From positions 8,498 through 58,835 of the IMG/VR virus record IMGVR_UViG_3300030104_003325: 50,338 nucleotides of DNA; one strand, given 5' to 3'. This document shows, in pieces, positions 42,129-48,984 of the stretch. The notes under the pieces were generated by a model. That model saw only the letters and a program-made list of their open reading frames with translations, was not told where the DNA came from and did no database searches. The first letter of the stretch is position 1. Every line of letters starts with the position of its first letter. The position numbers and the translations under genes are program-made. The stretch comes from a virus.

Positions 42129-42779
42129 CTATTGGGTGTGTAGTGCATAATTTAATGCTTCTGCAGTGATAGGAAATTGTTCTATGAATATCCCTCTGAC
42201 TGCTTCTGCAATATCCATGTGTTCCTTTTGGGTTCCATGTGCAGAACGTAAATCTATGTAGTGGATCCACGAACGAATACTTCCTGTCATATACAGACGG
42301 GTTGGCGTAGCAAGAGGTAGTACAAACCGAGCACACTCCTTTGCTATACCAGCATCAAGCATCTCTTTATATAATTTCATTCCATCTACAAAATGTCTTT
42401 GCATTTTAATCTCAAAGTCTTGTTGCATTAATGGATCTACATCATCAATACTATTCTGTCTGTTCTTATCATCTTGCCTCCGAAGTTCTGGTAGGGGAAT
42501 AGTATCTCCTAACAAACTACTATCAGCATACCTCTGAGAGAACTCTTGATATGTAAATGATCTGTGTCTCAGTATCTGAGCAGCAAGACCCCTAGTAGTC
42601 TCAATCTCTACACTCATGTGTGCTTGCTCAAAGACACTCCAGTGTCCATGTTTAATACAATACTTTAATAGTCCAGCAACCTTTGGATTGTCCTGATTTT
42701 TAGGGTTTGATACCCTAGCAACATAACCAATAGTTTTCTCTGCGTCAGGTGTCACAGAAATCAATGATACTTTACTCAT
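42129..42779 (-). CDS. thyX: flavin-dependent thymidylate synthase
   Basis: 216 residues from ATG at 42779 ([12 protein letters not shown]), 8 bp inside the upstream gene; a longer frame to 42833 adds 18 unlikely residues. ThyX makes dTMP from dUMP using FAD, NADPH and methylene-THF. The signature [14 protein letters not shown] (RHRx7S) is present at about residues 70-83, and [17 protein letters not shown] is the second conserved block. Supplies thymidine for the AT-rich phage DNA. Confidence 0.92.
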   Translation of the reverse strand: MSKVSLISVTPDAEKTIGYVARVSNPKNQDNPKVAGLLKYCIKHGHWSVFEQAHMSVEIETTRGLAAQILRHRSFTYQEFSQRYADSSLLGDTIPLPELRRQDDKNRQNSIDDVDPLMQQDFEIKMQRHFVDGMKLYKEMLDAGIAKECARFVLPLATPTRLYMTGSIRSWIHYIDLRSAHGTQKEHMDIAEAVRGIFIEQFPITAEALNYALHTQ

Positions 42780-43038
42780 ATACTGAAATTTCCTTATGAT
42801 TAAATAAAAGTCTGGACATAACATACAGACCAAATGCTTGTAAGTAACCTATCGTTACTAGTCCGAACAAACCAGGCATTATCCAGTTCCATAATAGCAT
42901 AAGAGCTAATGGTCTAGTAAAATTTGCTAAGACTTCAGCACCCTTAGCAATGTCTCTTTTGTTCTTGATCTCTTTTTCTTGATCAGCAGCAGCGTCTTCT
43001 TCTGCTGCTCCTTTAGTTCTATCAAAGTAAACAGTCAT
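42772..43038 (-). CDS. hypothetical membrane protein, 88 aa
   Basis: 88 residues: a charged N-terminus rich in D, E and K ([20 protein letters not shown]), then two hydrophobic helices ([20 protein letters not shown] and [14 protein letters not shown]). Its end overlaps the thyX start by 8 bp and its start overlaps the neighbour by 4 bp. Function unknown. Confidence 0.6.
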   Translation of the reverse strand: MTVYFDRTKGAAEEDAAADQEKEIKNKRDIAKGAEVLANFTRPLALMLLWNWIMPGLFGLVTIGYLQAFGLYVMSRLLFNHKEISVYE

Positions 43039-43301
43039 TTTTTAGGTTTGTTAGGTGCTTTCGCTTTCTTCTTATTGTTGTTCCATAAAACTGGATTGAC
43101 TTTTCCCTCTGCTTGCTTCAAAGTTTTAAAGTTTTTCTTGTACTTATCATAGTACTCATCAAAGAGTTCTACGGAGGTACCGCATGTTGCTAAATCATAT
43201 GCGATTCTATCCTCCTTAATATACTCCACAAGATATGCATTATAAGGTAATGTTTTATCTTGTGCGAGTGTTGGATCACAATCTTCATTAAGAATGTTCA
43301 T
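43035..43301 (-). CDS. hypothetical protein, 88 aa
   Basis: 88 residues from ATG at 43301 (MNILNEDCD), preferred over ATG at 43307 because AGAGG is 6 nt upstream of it. Acidic first half, then a lysine-rich tail ([15 protein letters not shown]). Soluble, function unknown; coupled to its neighbours by ATGA overlaps. Confidence 0.55.
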   Translation of the reverse strand: MNILNEDCDPTLAQDKTLPYNAYLVEYIKEDRIAYDLATCGTSVELFDEYYDKYKKNFKTLKQAEGKVNPVLWNNNKKKAKAPNKPKK

Positions 43302-43303
43302 GG

Positions 43304-43774
43304 TCATCCTCCTCTACCACCCCACTCAATTGCGGGGAATGCTTCAGAAATAACCGCCTTAGTAATCCTTTTATACTTCTTTGAAAGTCCACCGTCTTTA
43401 ACTAAGCATAGAAGTTCTGCTTCTTCAGCAGCAAGTCCTTCAAGGAGTTGAATGAACATAGATTCTCTTTTAAGACTTGGGAGTTTCGTATCTCCACCCT
43501 TAAAGAACCTATATAAACCCCTATACTCCTGCTCTAAGCGACTGTGATCAGTGCCTACAGGTGCATCGTTAGGTGTGTAAGGTACTTCCCCTTCAGGGAT
43601 AATAGAGACCACACTGTCATCAAAATTAATAATTAATAACTGACGTAATGCAACACTATTATTTTCCCTAAGCAGTTTTATTTTTTCTGCTTTGGTTTTA
43701 GCATTAGAAACTTTACGTAAGATCTCACTTAATAGTAATCGAGGATTACTATTTTCCATAGATTTAGCAACCAT
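43304..43774 (-). CDS. conserved T4-like phage protein (DUF6433 type)
   Basis: 156 residues. LSEILRKVSNAKTKAEKIKL near the start, ALRQLLIINFDDSVVSIIPE and PSLKRESMFIQLLEGL are blocks seen in the DUF6433 family of T4-like phages; function unknown. Strongly helical, ends WGGRGG. It begins 2 bp after the gene at 43777. Confidence 0.65.
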   Translation of the reverse strand: MVAKSMENSNPRLLLSEILRKVSNAKTKAEKIKLLRENNSVALRQLLIINFDDSVVSIIPEGEVPYTPNDAPVGTDHSRLEQEYRGLYRFFKGGDTKLPSLKRESMFIQLLEGLAAEEAELLCLVKDGGLSKKYKRITKAVISEAFPAIEWGGRGG

Positions 43775-43776
43775 AA

Positions 43777-44001
43777 TTAGTCCTCATCATTTTCTTCAAT
43801 TTCTAGATTTTGAGTACGAAGGTAAATGAGTTCATCATGTAACATGTTCCCATCACCGTCCAACATTTCGGGATGTATTACTGCTCTGGCATAAGCAGCG
43901 TTTTCAACGTAGTCTTCTACGTATCCTTTTGCCAACCAAGAGACCGTAATCCCTAGTATGAATGCACCGATTACTATTAAAACAGTTAATGCAATTTCCA
44001 T
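43777..44001 (-). CDS. hypothetical membrane-anchored protein, 74 aa
   Basis: 74 residues. The first 25 form a membrane helix (EIALTVLIVIGAFILGITVSW), followed by an acidic polar part (MLDGDGNMLHDELIYL). Probably anchored in the inner membrane with the tail in the cytoplasm or periplasm. A TCTAAATA box lies 22 bp upstream. Confidence 0.6.
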   Translation of the reverse strand: MEIALTVLIVIGAFILGITVSWLAKGYVEDYVENAAYARAVIHPEMLDGDGNMLHDELIYLRTQNLEIEENDED

Positions 44002-44021
44002 AGGTTTCTCCCTAGTTAATT

Positions 44022-44369
44022 TTATTTAGACAGTTTCTTACGACCTGGTTTACGATCTATCTCGTATTGCCAAGCATCACTCAGTATAGCATGAAGATAC
44101 TTTCGTATTTTTCTTGCTCTTGGTTTGCCTAAGTGACCGTATGCTTCTTTAAGTTGACAGTGTTCATTGTCTTTACCACCTTTGATGTAACCATCAAGAT
44201 CGTAAACTACTAAAGCTAATTCTCCAGCAGTACTAGAATCAATAAACTCTTTCACCTGTCTACGTGTTGCCTTGATGTGCTTCAAATAAGTATAGCATTT
44301 GAAAAGATACATTTCTTTTTCAAATGCTGCATCGATAGCATGTTCAACAAGGTCGTAGAATTCTTCCAT
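44022..44369 (-). CDS. hypothetical protein, 115 aa
   Basis: 115 residues, helical and basic at the C-terminus (RKIRKYLHAILSDAWQYEID, then KPGRKKLSK). TATRRQVKEFIDSSTAGELA-like sequence suggests a small helical adaptor; it recurs in cyanomyoviruses without known function. The start shares a base with the glutaredoxin stop. Confidence 0.6.
   Translation of the reverse strand: MEEFYDLVEHAIDAAFEKEMYLFKCYTYLKHIKATRRQVKEFIDSSTAGELALVVYDLDGYIKGGKDNEHCQLKEAYGHLGKPRARKIRKYLHAILSDAWQYEIDRKPGRKKLSK
44023..44030 (-). promoter_or_regulatory. late-type promoter TCTAAATA
   Basis: TAAATA box overlapping the end of the 115-residue gene, 22 bp before the 74-residue membrane protein. Confidence 0.45.
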
Positions 44370-44605
44370 CAGACAAGATTTTTTTCTCGTAGGTACTTAA
44401 CTGCGTCAGTACATCCACCAAGGTTCTCGTTATTTAAAACAACTTGAGGGAATGTAGACCCATTGCCAAACTGAGTATAGAATGCTTCTCGTTGAAAGTC
44501 AACCCCCAATTTATATTCTGCATATCTATAACCTTTACCAGATAGCACTTGTTTGATCTGTGTGCAGTACGGACAACCGTCTCGTGTGTAGACTGTAAAA
44601 TTCAT
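44369..44605 (-). CDS. nrdC: glutaredoxin
   Basis: 78 residues with the CPYC redox motif in RDGCPYCTQIK (cysteines about residues 11 and 14), the cis-proline region TFPQVVLNN and GGCTDAVKYL as the glutathione-binding block. It reduces ribonucleotide reductase, supporting dNTP synthesis; length is typical of class I glutaredoxins. A terminator and a TCTAAATA box lie upstream. Confidence 0.92.
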   Translation of the reverse strand: MNFTVYTRDGCPYCTQIKQVLSGKGYRYAEYKLGVDFQREAFYTQFGNGSTFPQVVLNNENLGGCTDAVKYLREKNLV

Positions 44606-44623
44606 ATGTGTTTAAAGAACAAA

Positions 44624-44647
44624 AAAGGGTGACCGAAGTCACCCTTT
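44624..44647 (-). terminator. intrinsic terminator after the outer-membrane-protein gene
   Basis: A 10-bp stem (AAAGGGTGAC with GTCACCCTTT) closed by a CGAA loop, followed by T on the minus strand. It ends the 44668 gene transcript; the palindrome could also stop plus-strand transcripts. Confidence 0.9.
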
Positions 44648-44654
44648 ATTTAGA
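44647..44654 (-). promoter_or_regulatory. late-type promoter TCTAAATA overlapping the terminator
   Basis: TCTAAATA immediately upstream of the hairpin, so a transcript starting here would begin inside the terminator's left arm and read into nrdC at 44605. Confidence 0.4.
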
Positions 44655-44667
44655 TATTCACTTCTAC

Positions 44668-45063
44668 TTAGAATGTGAACTTAGCACCGATTTTAGCACC
44701 CCAGTTACGGATGGTGTCGCCATCGCTGTCTTCGCCAGCAGTAGCACCAGAGATCTCTGCATAAGCAGCAAGATCATTAGTAACAGGTACAGAAGCACCA
44801 ACCTTACCAGAGATTTCTGTCTCTGTATCGTCAGCAGTTTCGCTGTGTACTAGTGAAGGACCACCTTGTACATAGTAAGCAATAGAACCTTCAGAACCTA
44901 CTGTTCCTTCGTATCCGATATGTACATCTGTAGTTGCTGCAGAGTACTCTCCATCAGGATAGCTAAGGTTGCTTTCTACGTTCACATAAGGACCAGCAAA
45001 AGCGGCTCCAGCGAAGAGAAATGGTGATGCTGCTACAGCAGCGATTGTTGATTTGATTGACAT
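44668..45063 (-). CDS. outer-membrane beta-barrel-like protein
   Basis: 131 residues. A signal peptide (FLFAGAAFA, cleaved before GPYVNVESN near residue 23) precedes beta strands in regular alternation, ending with NWGAKIGAKFTF, an aromatic C-terminus as required for BAM-dependent outer membrane insertion. Eight short strands fit a small barrel. Cyanophages sometimes carry porin-like genes; the role may be envelope change during infection. Preceded by a TATAAATA late promoter and a structured leader. Confidence 0.7.
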   Translation of the reverse strand: MSIKSTIAAVAASPFLFAGAAFAGPYVNVESNLSYPDGEYSAATTDVHIGYEGTVGSEGSIAYYVQGGPSLVHSETADDTETEISGKVGASVPVTNDLAAYAEISGATAGEDSDGDTIRNWGAKIGAKFTF

Positions 45064-45090
45064 GATTGTTTAAAGTATCTCGCAAGGCAT

Positions 45091-45168
45091 AAAAAAACCT
45101 GCGGATGATAGTCTCCCCGACATGGGAAACCTTTGACATCTACACAGGGTTACGATTCTTTCGAGTCC
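45091..45168 (-). promoter_or_regulatory. structured leader RNA with terminator-like end
   Basis: On the minus-strand RNA a GACTC-GAAA-GAATC hairpin (one mismatch) is followed by CCTGTGTAGATG (45148..45137), which pairs with CATCCGCAGG (45107..45098), enclosing a small TCCC/GGGA hairpin; seven T follow (45097..45091). It lies between the TATAAATA at 45182 and the outer-membrane-protein ATG at 45063, where it could act as an attenuator, or it may be a terminator for the genes upstream. Confidence 0.5.
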
Positions 45169-45181
45169 TTTGTATCAGTAT

Positions 45182-45189
45182 TATTTATA
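45182..45189 (-). promoter_or_regulatory. late promoter TATAAATA
   Basis: Exact TATAAATA, 118 bp before the outer-membrane-protein start; defines an unusually long leader for this genome. Confidence 0.65.
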
Positions 45190-45200
45190 CTACCACACAC

Positions 45201-45431
45201 TTACATATCTGTCAAGTGTTCTTTACGACGTAAATCTTTCTGTATTTCCTTACGAATTTCCACTAGTTTCTGAGCAACTTCTAGTCTGCCTTCGTTGTAT
45301 GCATCTTCATCGAAGTCATCAATAACTATATCTGTGGGATCAACTATGGCATCAAATTCAATATCATTATCACCAACAACCTCTCTAAGTTGTTTTGTAA
45401 GTTGATCTTTATTAATCTTTGGTAGTTCCAT
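45201..45431 (-). CDS. hypothetical protein, 76 aa
   Basis: 76 residues, acidic with a lysine/arginine-rich helical C-terminus (KLVEIRKEIQKDLRRKEHL). IVIDDFDEDAYNEGRLEVAQ in the middle. Its start shares a base with the Nfu stop. Function unknown. Confidence 0.6.
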   Translation of the reverse strand: MELPKINKDQLTKQLREVVGDNDIEFDAIVDPTDIVIDDFDEDAYNEGRLEVAQKLVEIRKEIQKDLRRKEHLTDM

Positions 45432-45667
45432 TATAGTACCTGTACAACACCAACAACATCAGGAATTTCTTCCATCAGTTTACGTTCGATACCTTGCTTC
45501 AATGTCATGGTACTCATAGCACATGTTTCACATGCACCTCCGAGTTTTACCTTAACATATCCTGTTTCGTGTTCTATTTCATAAAGTTGTAGGTATCCAC
45601 CATCAGCTTCAATGTAAGGAATGATTTCCTCTAACACTTTGAGTACGTTTTCTTCTGTTAATTCCAT
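45431..45667 (-). CDS. Nfu-type iron-sulfur scaffold protein
   Basis: 78 residues, a single NifU C-terminal (Nfu) domain, which carries and delivers Fe-S clusters. The motif is clear: GGACETCAMSTMTLKQGIE with CETC, and YIEADGGYLQLYEIE before it. The size equals cyanobacterial NfuA/CnfU. It could supply clusters to photosystem I or phage enzymes. Its start shares one base with the SET-domain gene stop. Confidence 0.88.
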   Translation of the reverse strand: MELTEENVLKVLEEIIPYIEADGGYLQLYEIEHETGYVKVKLGGACETCAMSTMTLKQGIERKLMEEIPDVVGVVQVL

Positions 45668-45960
45668 TATGTTACTTTATAAAATGTATACTTGAGAAAT
45701 AGTTCTTCACCCTTTTTGATTGGTTTGATAGTTTTCATGTGATAGATATCTCCCTCATGCCATTTTACACAGTTAGGATCTTCACTATGGTTTATAAACC
45801 CACCTAAAGGAGTTCTAATAATTTCATCAAAATATAGAACATGAGAGACACCAAGATACATCATGGCATCGATATCTTCTTTAGCAAATAGTCCTTGCCC
45901 TGCAGTAGGACTATCCTTTACATGTAAAACTGGCGGGAGTGCAGTATAAGGTTTAATCAT
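45667..45960 (-). CDS. SET-domain protein
   Basis: 97 residues, a minimal SET domain: AGQGLFAKEDI at the N-terminus (GxGxFA motif), GGFINHSEDPNC (NHS motif that binds AdoMet) and KKGEELFLKYTFY (GEEL-x-x-Y). These match the lysine methyltransferase core without pre- or post-SET domains. The target, if active, is unknown. ATGA overlap with the structural gene upstream. Confidence 0.8.
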   Translation of the reverse strand: MIKPYTALPPVLHVKDSPTAGQGLFAKEDIDAMMYLGVSHVLYFDEIIRTPLGGFINHSEDPNCVKWHEGDIYHMKTIKPIKKGEELFLKYTFYKVT

Positions 45961-47780
45961 GGTACATAATATTCATAACCTGAAGCAAGTCTGGTATGCC
46001 AGAGTAAATTTCCGTTTCCAGCGTTGTTCAGATCAAGTGAAGTCATTATAACATTATTACTAGCATCACGCAAGACGAATGCCACACCACCTGGATTGTT
46101 AGTCCAACTACTGTTACCTGTACCATTATAAACTGTCACTCCTAGTGTATGATCTCCAACTGCAACACCAGTAATATTAAACGTTGTACTACTAGAGAAA
46201 GAAGAAGTGAAAGGTGATGTATTCTGTCCTATACTTCCTACACTAGCACCATCCCATGTAAATGCTGCATAGTTATCTGCTCTACACTCAAGAGTATAAG
46301 TTCCTGCACTAGGACACGTTGCAAGGTAGTTGGCAGTATGATTAACACCCTCTAACGTAAGAACATTGGAAGGATAAACTGCATAGTCATCCATGAACTG
46401 TGGCCATGCAGGATGTGGTCCTGATCTAACCCAATCAATAGTGTTATCACCAGAACACACTCCACCTTGACAGATTTTTATGTACCATCCACCTGGATTT
46501 TTAGACCATTCGTAAGGTTCACCTCTAACATCATTAGTAATATCAAAAGTTAACTTATGATCTCCTACTGGCAATAAACCTAAGTTTATAATCTGATCAC
46601 TCTGTCCAACAGTATTATTACCATAATCAACAGGACCATTGTGAACTATATTACCGTTAGGTAATTCCCATTTAAAGTTTGCTTGGTTATCACCTTCTAC
46701 TTTTATTGAGGCAGCTATCTCAGAACTAATAGTAATGTAAGTAATTGCCTGTTGCTTTACCTTTATTCTAGGGTCTACAACATCACCAGCAGGTAATGGT
46801 GGTGAATATATTGCATAATCATCCAAGAAAGTACCCCAAGGTACTTCTGGATTAGGTGGAGGACCACTTCTAACCCAATCATTAGTACCTGCTTGACCTG
46901 TATTACCAGCAGCAGTACATTGTAAAGAGGTTGCTAAAGTATTATCAGATCCATCATAAACTCTCCAACCTATACCAGCAGGGTTAACGTACCAAGTATT
47001 ATCTGTACCCCAATCATTACTCATACCAACTGTTAGTTTAAGAGTACCAGCATTTAAAGTTGTTGTTGCTGTGTATGGAGTACTCTGTGAACCAGTCTTG
47101 AAGATACCACCAGTAGCGTTTATAAGTGCAGTGCTACTATCATTTAAATAAATGGCACCATTGAGGTCAGCAGCAAATGTGAACCCATACGTTGCTGTAG
47201 TTGGTATGTCAATCATATAAGTAACACTCTGATCTTCACCTGGTAATGTACATACAGCAGGGTTGACCCATACTCCAAACTCATTACCTTCTTCACTCCA
47301 CTGAGCACTCTCAACAGGGAATGTTACTGGTGTTGATTTCTCTCTCTTATATTTTACAGTGGTAGTACCATCAGCATTAATGAAAGTAAATGGTCTTATA
47401 TTAATGTCAGGATCAAATGGTTTACACGTCTTTGCATCAAAGATAGGAACAAAGAACTGATCTGTTAATCCAAAGTCAGTAAGGTCTGGACCATCACCAT
47501 CGCCATCACCTTCACCATCATTATATGTGTTAACACAGTCATATAAAGTACCATCAGGTCTGACCTTACAATTTCTACCTATAAGAGTATGACCTGGTCC
47601 TCCAGGAACATTAAATGGTCCCCACGGTGGGAAGAGATCTCCATTCGGATCTGGCCACTCATCAATAATATCTGTTACTACTTCAGGAATAGCACGACGA
47701 GATCTATCTGCGATTTCATCATCACTCCAAGGAGCATCGCAGATAGGACCAAAATAACCTTCAGGATAATAGTATGCCAT
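45957..47780 (-). CDS. virion structural protein with three internal repeats
   Basis: 607 residues. After an acidic N-terminal region (EGDGDGDGPDLTDFG) come three copies of a roughly 130-residue beta-rich module, each ending in a variant of W-x-N-P-x-G-x-x-x-x-x-x-D (WYVNPAGIGWRVYDG, WSKNPGGWYIKIC, WTNNPGGVAFVLRD); the first two are followed by WVRSGP and DDYA-(I/V)-Y. This resembles carbohydrate-binding or PA14-like modules of fibre proteins. No enzymatic motif. Probably a receptor-binding or decoration protein. A GATAAATA lies only 5 bp before the ATG. Confidence 0.6.
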   Translation of the reverse strand: MAYYYPEGYFGPICDAPWSDDEIADRSRRAIPEVVTDIIDEWPDPNGDLFPPWGPFNVPGGPGHTLIGRNCKVRPDGTLYDCVNTYNDGEGDGDGDGPDLTDFGLTDQFFVPIFDAKTCKPFDPDINIRPFTFINADGTTTVKYKREKSTPVTFPVESAQWSEEGNEFGVWVNPAVCTLPGEDQSVTYMIDIPTTATYGFTFAADLNGAIYLNDSSTALINATGGIFKTGSQSTPYTATTTLNAGTLKLTVGMSNDWGTDNTWYVNPAGIGWRVYDGSDNTLATSLQCTAAGNTGQAGTNDWVRSGPPPNPEVPWGTFLDDYAIYSPPLPAGDVVDPRIKVKQQAITYITISSEIAASIKVEGDNQANFKWELPNGNIVHNGPVDYGNNTVGQSDQIINLGLLPVGDHKLTFDITNDVRGEPYEWSKNPGGWYIKICQGGVCSGDNTIDWVRSGPHPAWPQFMDDYAVYPSNVLTLEGVNHTANYLATCPSAGTYTLECRADNYAAFTWDGASVGSIGQNTSPFTSSFSSSTTFNITGVAVGDHTLGVTVYNGTGNSSWTNNPGGVAFVLRDASNNVIMTSLDLNNAGNGNLLWHTRLASGYEYYVP

Positions 47781-47785
47781 AGAAA

Positions 47786-47793
47786 TATTTATC
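47786..47793 (-). promoter_or_regulatory. possible late promoter GATAAATA
   Basis: TAAATA box ending 5 bp before the ATG at 47780; if used, the transcript would be almost leaderless. Confidence 0.35.
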
Positions 47794-47800
47794 TAGTCAT

Positions 47801-48322
47801 CTAAAGGCATAAATCATTTATTACTAGAGGTAATAACCTATACTCAGCACGTTGTATACGATGAGTTAAAGTTTCAACAGTATCACCCTTACATACATGT
47901 ACTCTAGACTGATCTATTATCTCTCCACCATCTAATTCCTCATTAACATAGTGAACAGTACATCCAGTCTCCTCCTCACCAGCATCTAGTGCTTGCTCTA
48001 CAGCATTCAATCCCTTGTACTTGGGTAGTAATGATGGGTGTACATTAATAATAGGAGCAGGGAAAGCAGAAGGATCTTTAATTATCCTCATGTATCCAGC
48101 AAGAACTATAAGATCTACATCCCACGCTTCAAATAATTTTACCATATCATCCTCATGCTTTGCCTTGATACGACAATGAGGAATACCAAACTTTTCTGCT
48201 CTCTTAGCAGCACCACACTCTTTCTTATCATGTACCATGATAACTACTTCATGTTTATTGACTGAACGGATTATGTTCTCGAAGTTGGTTCCGTTGCCAG
48301 AACACATAACACCTAGTCTCAT
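47801..48322 (-). CDS. purN: phosphoribosylglycinamide formyltransferase
   Basis: 173 residues. It transfers a formyl group from 10-formyl-THF to GAR in purine synthesis. Visible: GVMCSGNGTNFENII (GxGSN-type phosphate-binding start), VLAGYMRII, INVHPSLLPKYKGLNAVEQALD (catalytic H of the NxHPSLLP motif) and GCTVHYVNEELDGG with catalytic D. Slightly shorter than E. coli PurN (212). Purine synthesis complements pyrE and thyX. Start overlaps the neighbour by 4 bp. Confidence 0.92.
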   Translation of the reverse strand: MRLGVMCSGNGTNFENIIRSVNKHEVVIMVHDKKECGAAKRAEKFGIPHCRIKAKHEDDMVKLFEAWDVDLIVLAGYMRIIKDPSAFPAPIINVHPSLLPKYKGLNAVEQALDAGEEETGCTVHYVNEELDGGEIIDQSRVHVCKGDTVETLTHRIQRAEYRLLPLVINDLCL

Positions 48323-48579
48323 TCTTGTAACTCATCTAAACGATAATTGTATTCAGGTACATCATAAGGACCGTTAAGTTTCTTTTGATATTCCCTTTCG
48401 TCAAGGACTTCATTAATAAGATCTTTTAACTCTTGTCTTAATTTAGGTTCAAGTAATGGTAATGGTGTGGGAATATATGTTGGATAGATGATATTACCAT
48501 TCTCATCTTTAGGATATACATTGTCAGTACATCCCTCAGTTGTTTCACCACTCATTCCTTGTGTGTCTATCTTGCTCAT
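48319..48579 (-). CDS. hypothetical protein, 86 aa
   Basis: 86 residues, polar, with a proline-rich middle (YPTYIPTPLPLLEPK) and a helical tail (ELKDLINEVLDEREYQKK). Its start lies 2 bp from the conserved dispersed element. Function unknown; coupled to purN. Confidence 0.55.
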   Translation of the reverse strand: MSKIDTQGMSGETTEGCTDNVYPKDENGNIIYPTYIPTPLPLLEPKLRQELKDLINEVLDEREYQKKLNGPYDVPEYNYRLDELQE

Positions 48580-48581
48580 TT

Positions 48582-48644
48582 TAAAAAACTATAGGGGTCA
48601 AAAAATTTGCCGAGATTTTTTAGCGGATATCTGGGAACCAAAAG
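48582..48644 (+). repeat. dispersed conserved element, copy 2
   Basis: The same element as at 36629-36692, between two minus-strand genes and directly upstream of the 86-residue gene. On the plus strand both copies could also encode a short peptide with P-x-F-F-x-G-x-L, in an ATG (copy 1) or TTG (copy 2) frame. Confidence 0.6.
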
Positions 48645-48656
48645 TCAAATTTGGTT

Positions 48657-48920
48657 TTACCCTTGCCAAATCATATCAGGCATAGGACTTTGCTGTCCTC
48701 TCATAGCAATCATAACAATAAAGTATCCAACAAACCAAATGATATTAAAGAGCCATGCTTGTCTCCAGAAATATTTTCGTACTGCCATAGACCTAAGCAC
48801 TTCAGGTGCTTTGTCTTGTGATCTAAAGATTTGTTCAATAATAAACGCAATGATTGTTGCTATCACTAGAGGATAGAATACAAAATTTGCAAAGGACATT
48901 ATGCCTATTAAAAAATTCAT
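48657..48920 (-). CDS. hypothetical membrane protein, 87 aa
   Basis: 87 residues with two hydrophobic helices (FVFYPLVIATIIAFIIEQIF and LFNIIWFVGYFIVMIAM) separated by a charged loop (RSQDKAPEVLRSMAVRKYF). Located directly after psbD, so it might be a thylakoid membrane protein linked to photosystem II, but there is no sequence support for a name. Confidence 0.55.
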   Translation of the reverse strand: MNFLIGIMSFANFVFYPLVIATIIAFIIEQIFRSQDKAPEVLRSMAVRKYFWRQAWLFNIIWFVGYFIVMIAMRGQQSPMPDMIWQG

Positions 48921-48931
48921 AGAAAGAAAAA

Positions 48932-48953
48932 AAGAGACCCCGAAGGGTCTCTT
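48932..48953 (-). terminator. psbD terminator
   Basis: Stem AAGAGACC/GGTCTCTT with a 6-nt loop (48932-48939 and 48946-48953) followed by a T run on the minus strand, 30 bp after the psbD stop. Confidence 0.9.
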
Positions 48954-48960
48954 ATTATAC

Positions 48961-48984
48961 GGTTGATTTATTTATCTGTCAACC
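48961..48984 (-). promoter_or_regulatory. late promoter within a 6-bp inverted repeat
   Basis: GATAAATA (48976..48969) lies inside GGTTGA and TCAACC arms. It would feed the 87-residue membrane gene past the psbD terminator. The palindrome may be an operator or chance. Confidence 0.35.

Noticed and set aside
45064-45200. tRNA gene in the leader region
   Set aside because: The hairpins do not form a cloverleaf; no T-arm GGTTCRANNCC and no 7-bp acceptor stem were found on either strand.
48607-48876. Plus-strand 89-codon frame opposite the 87-residue membrane protein
   Set aside because: It starts with TTG and is mostly antisense to a well-placed minus-strand gene. Only its first codons are of interest, as part of the dispersed element.
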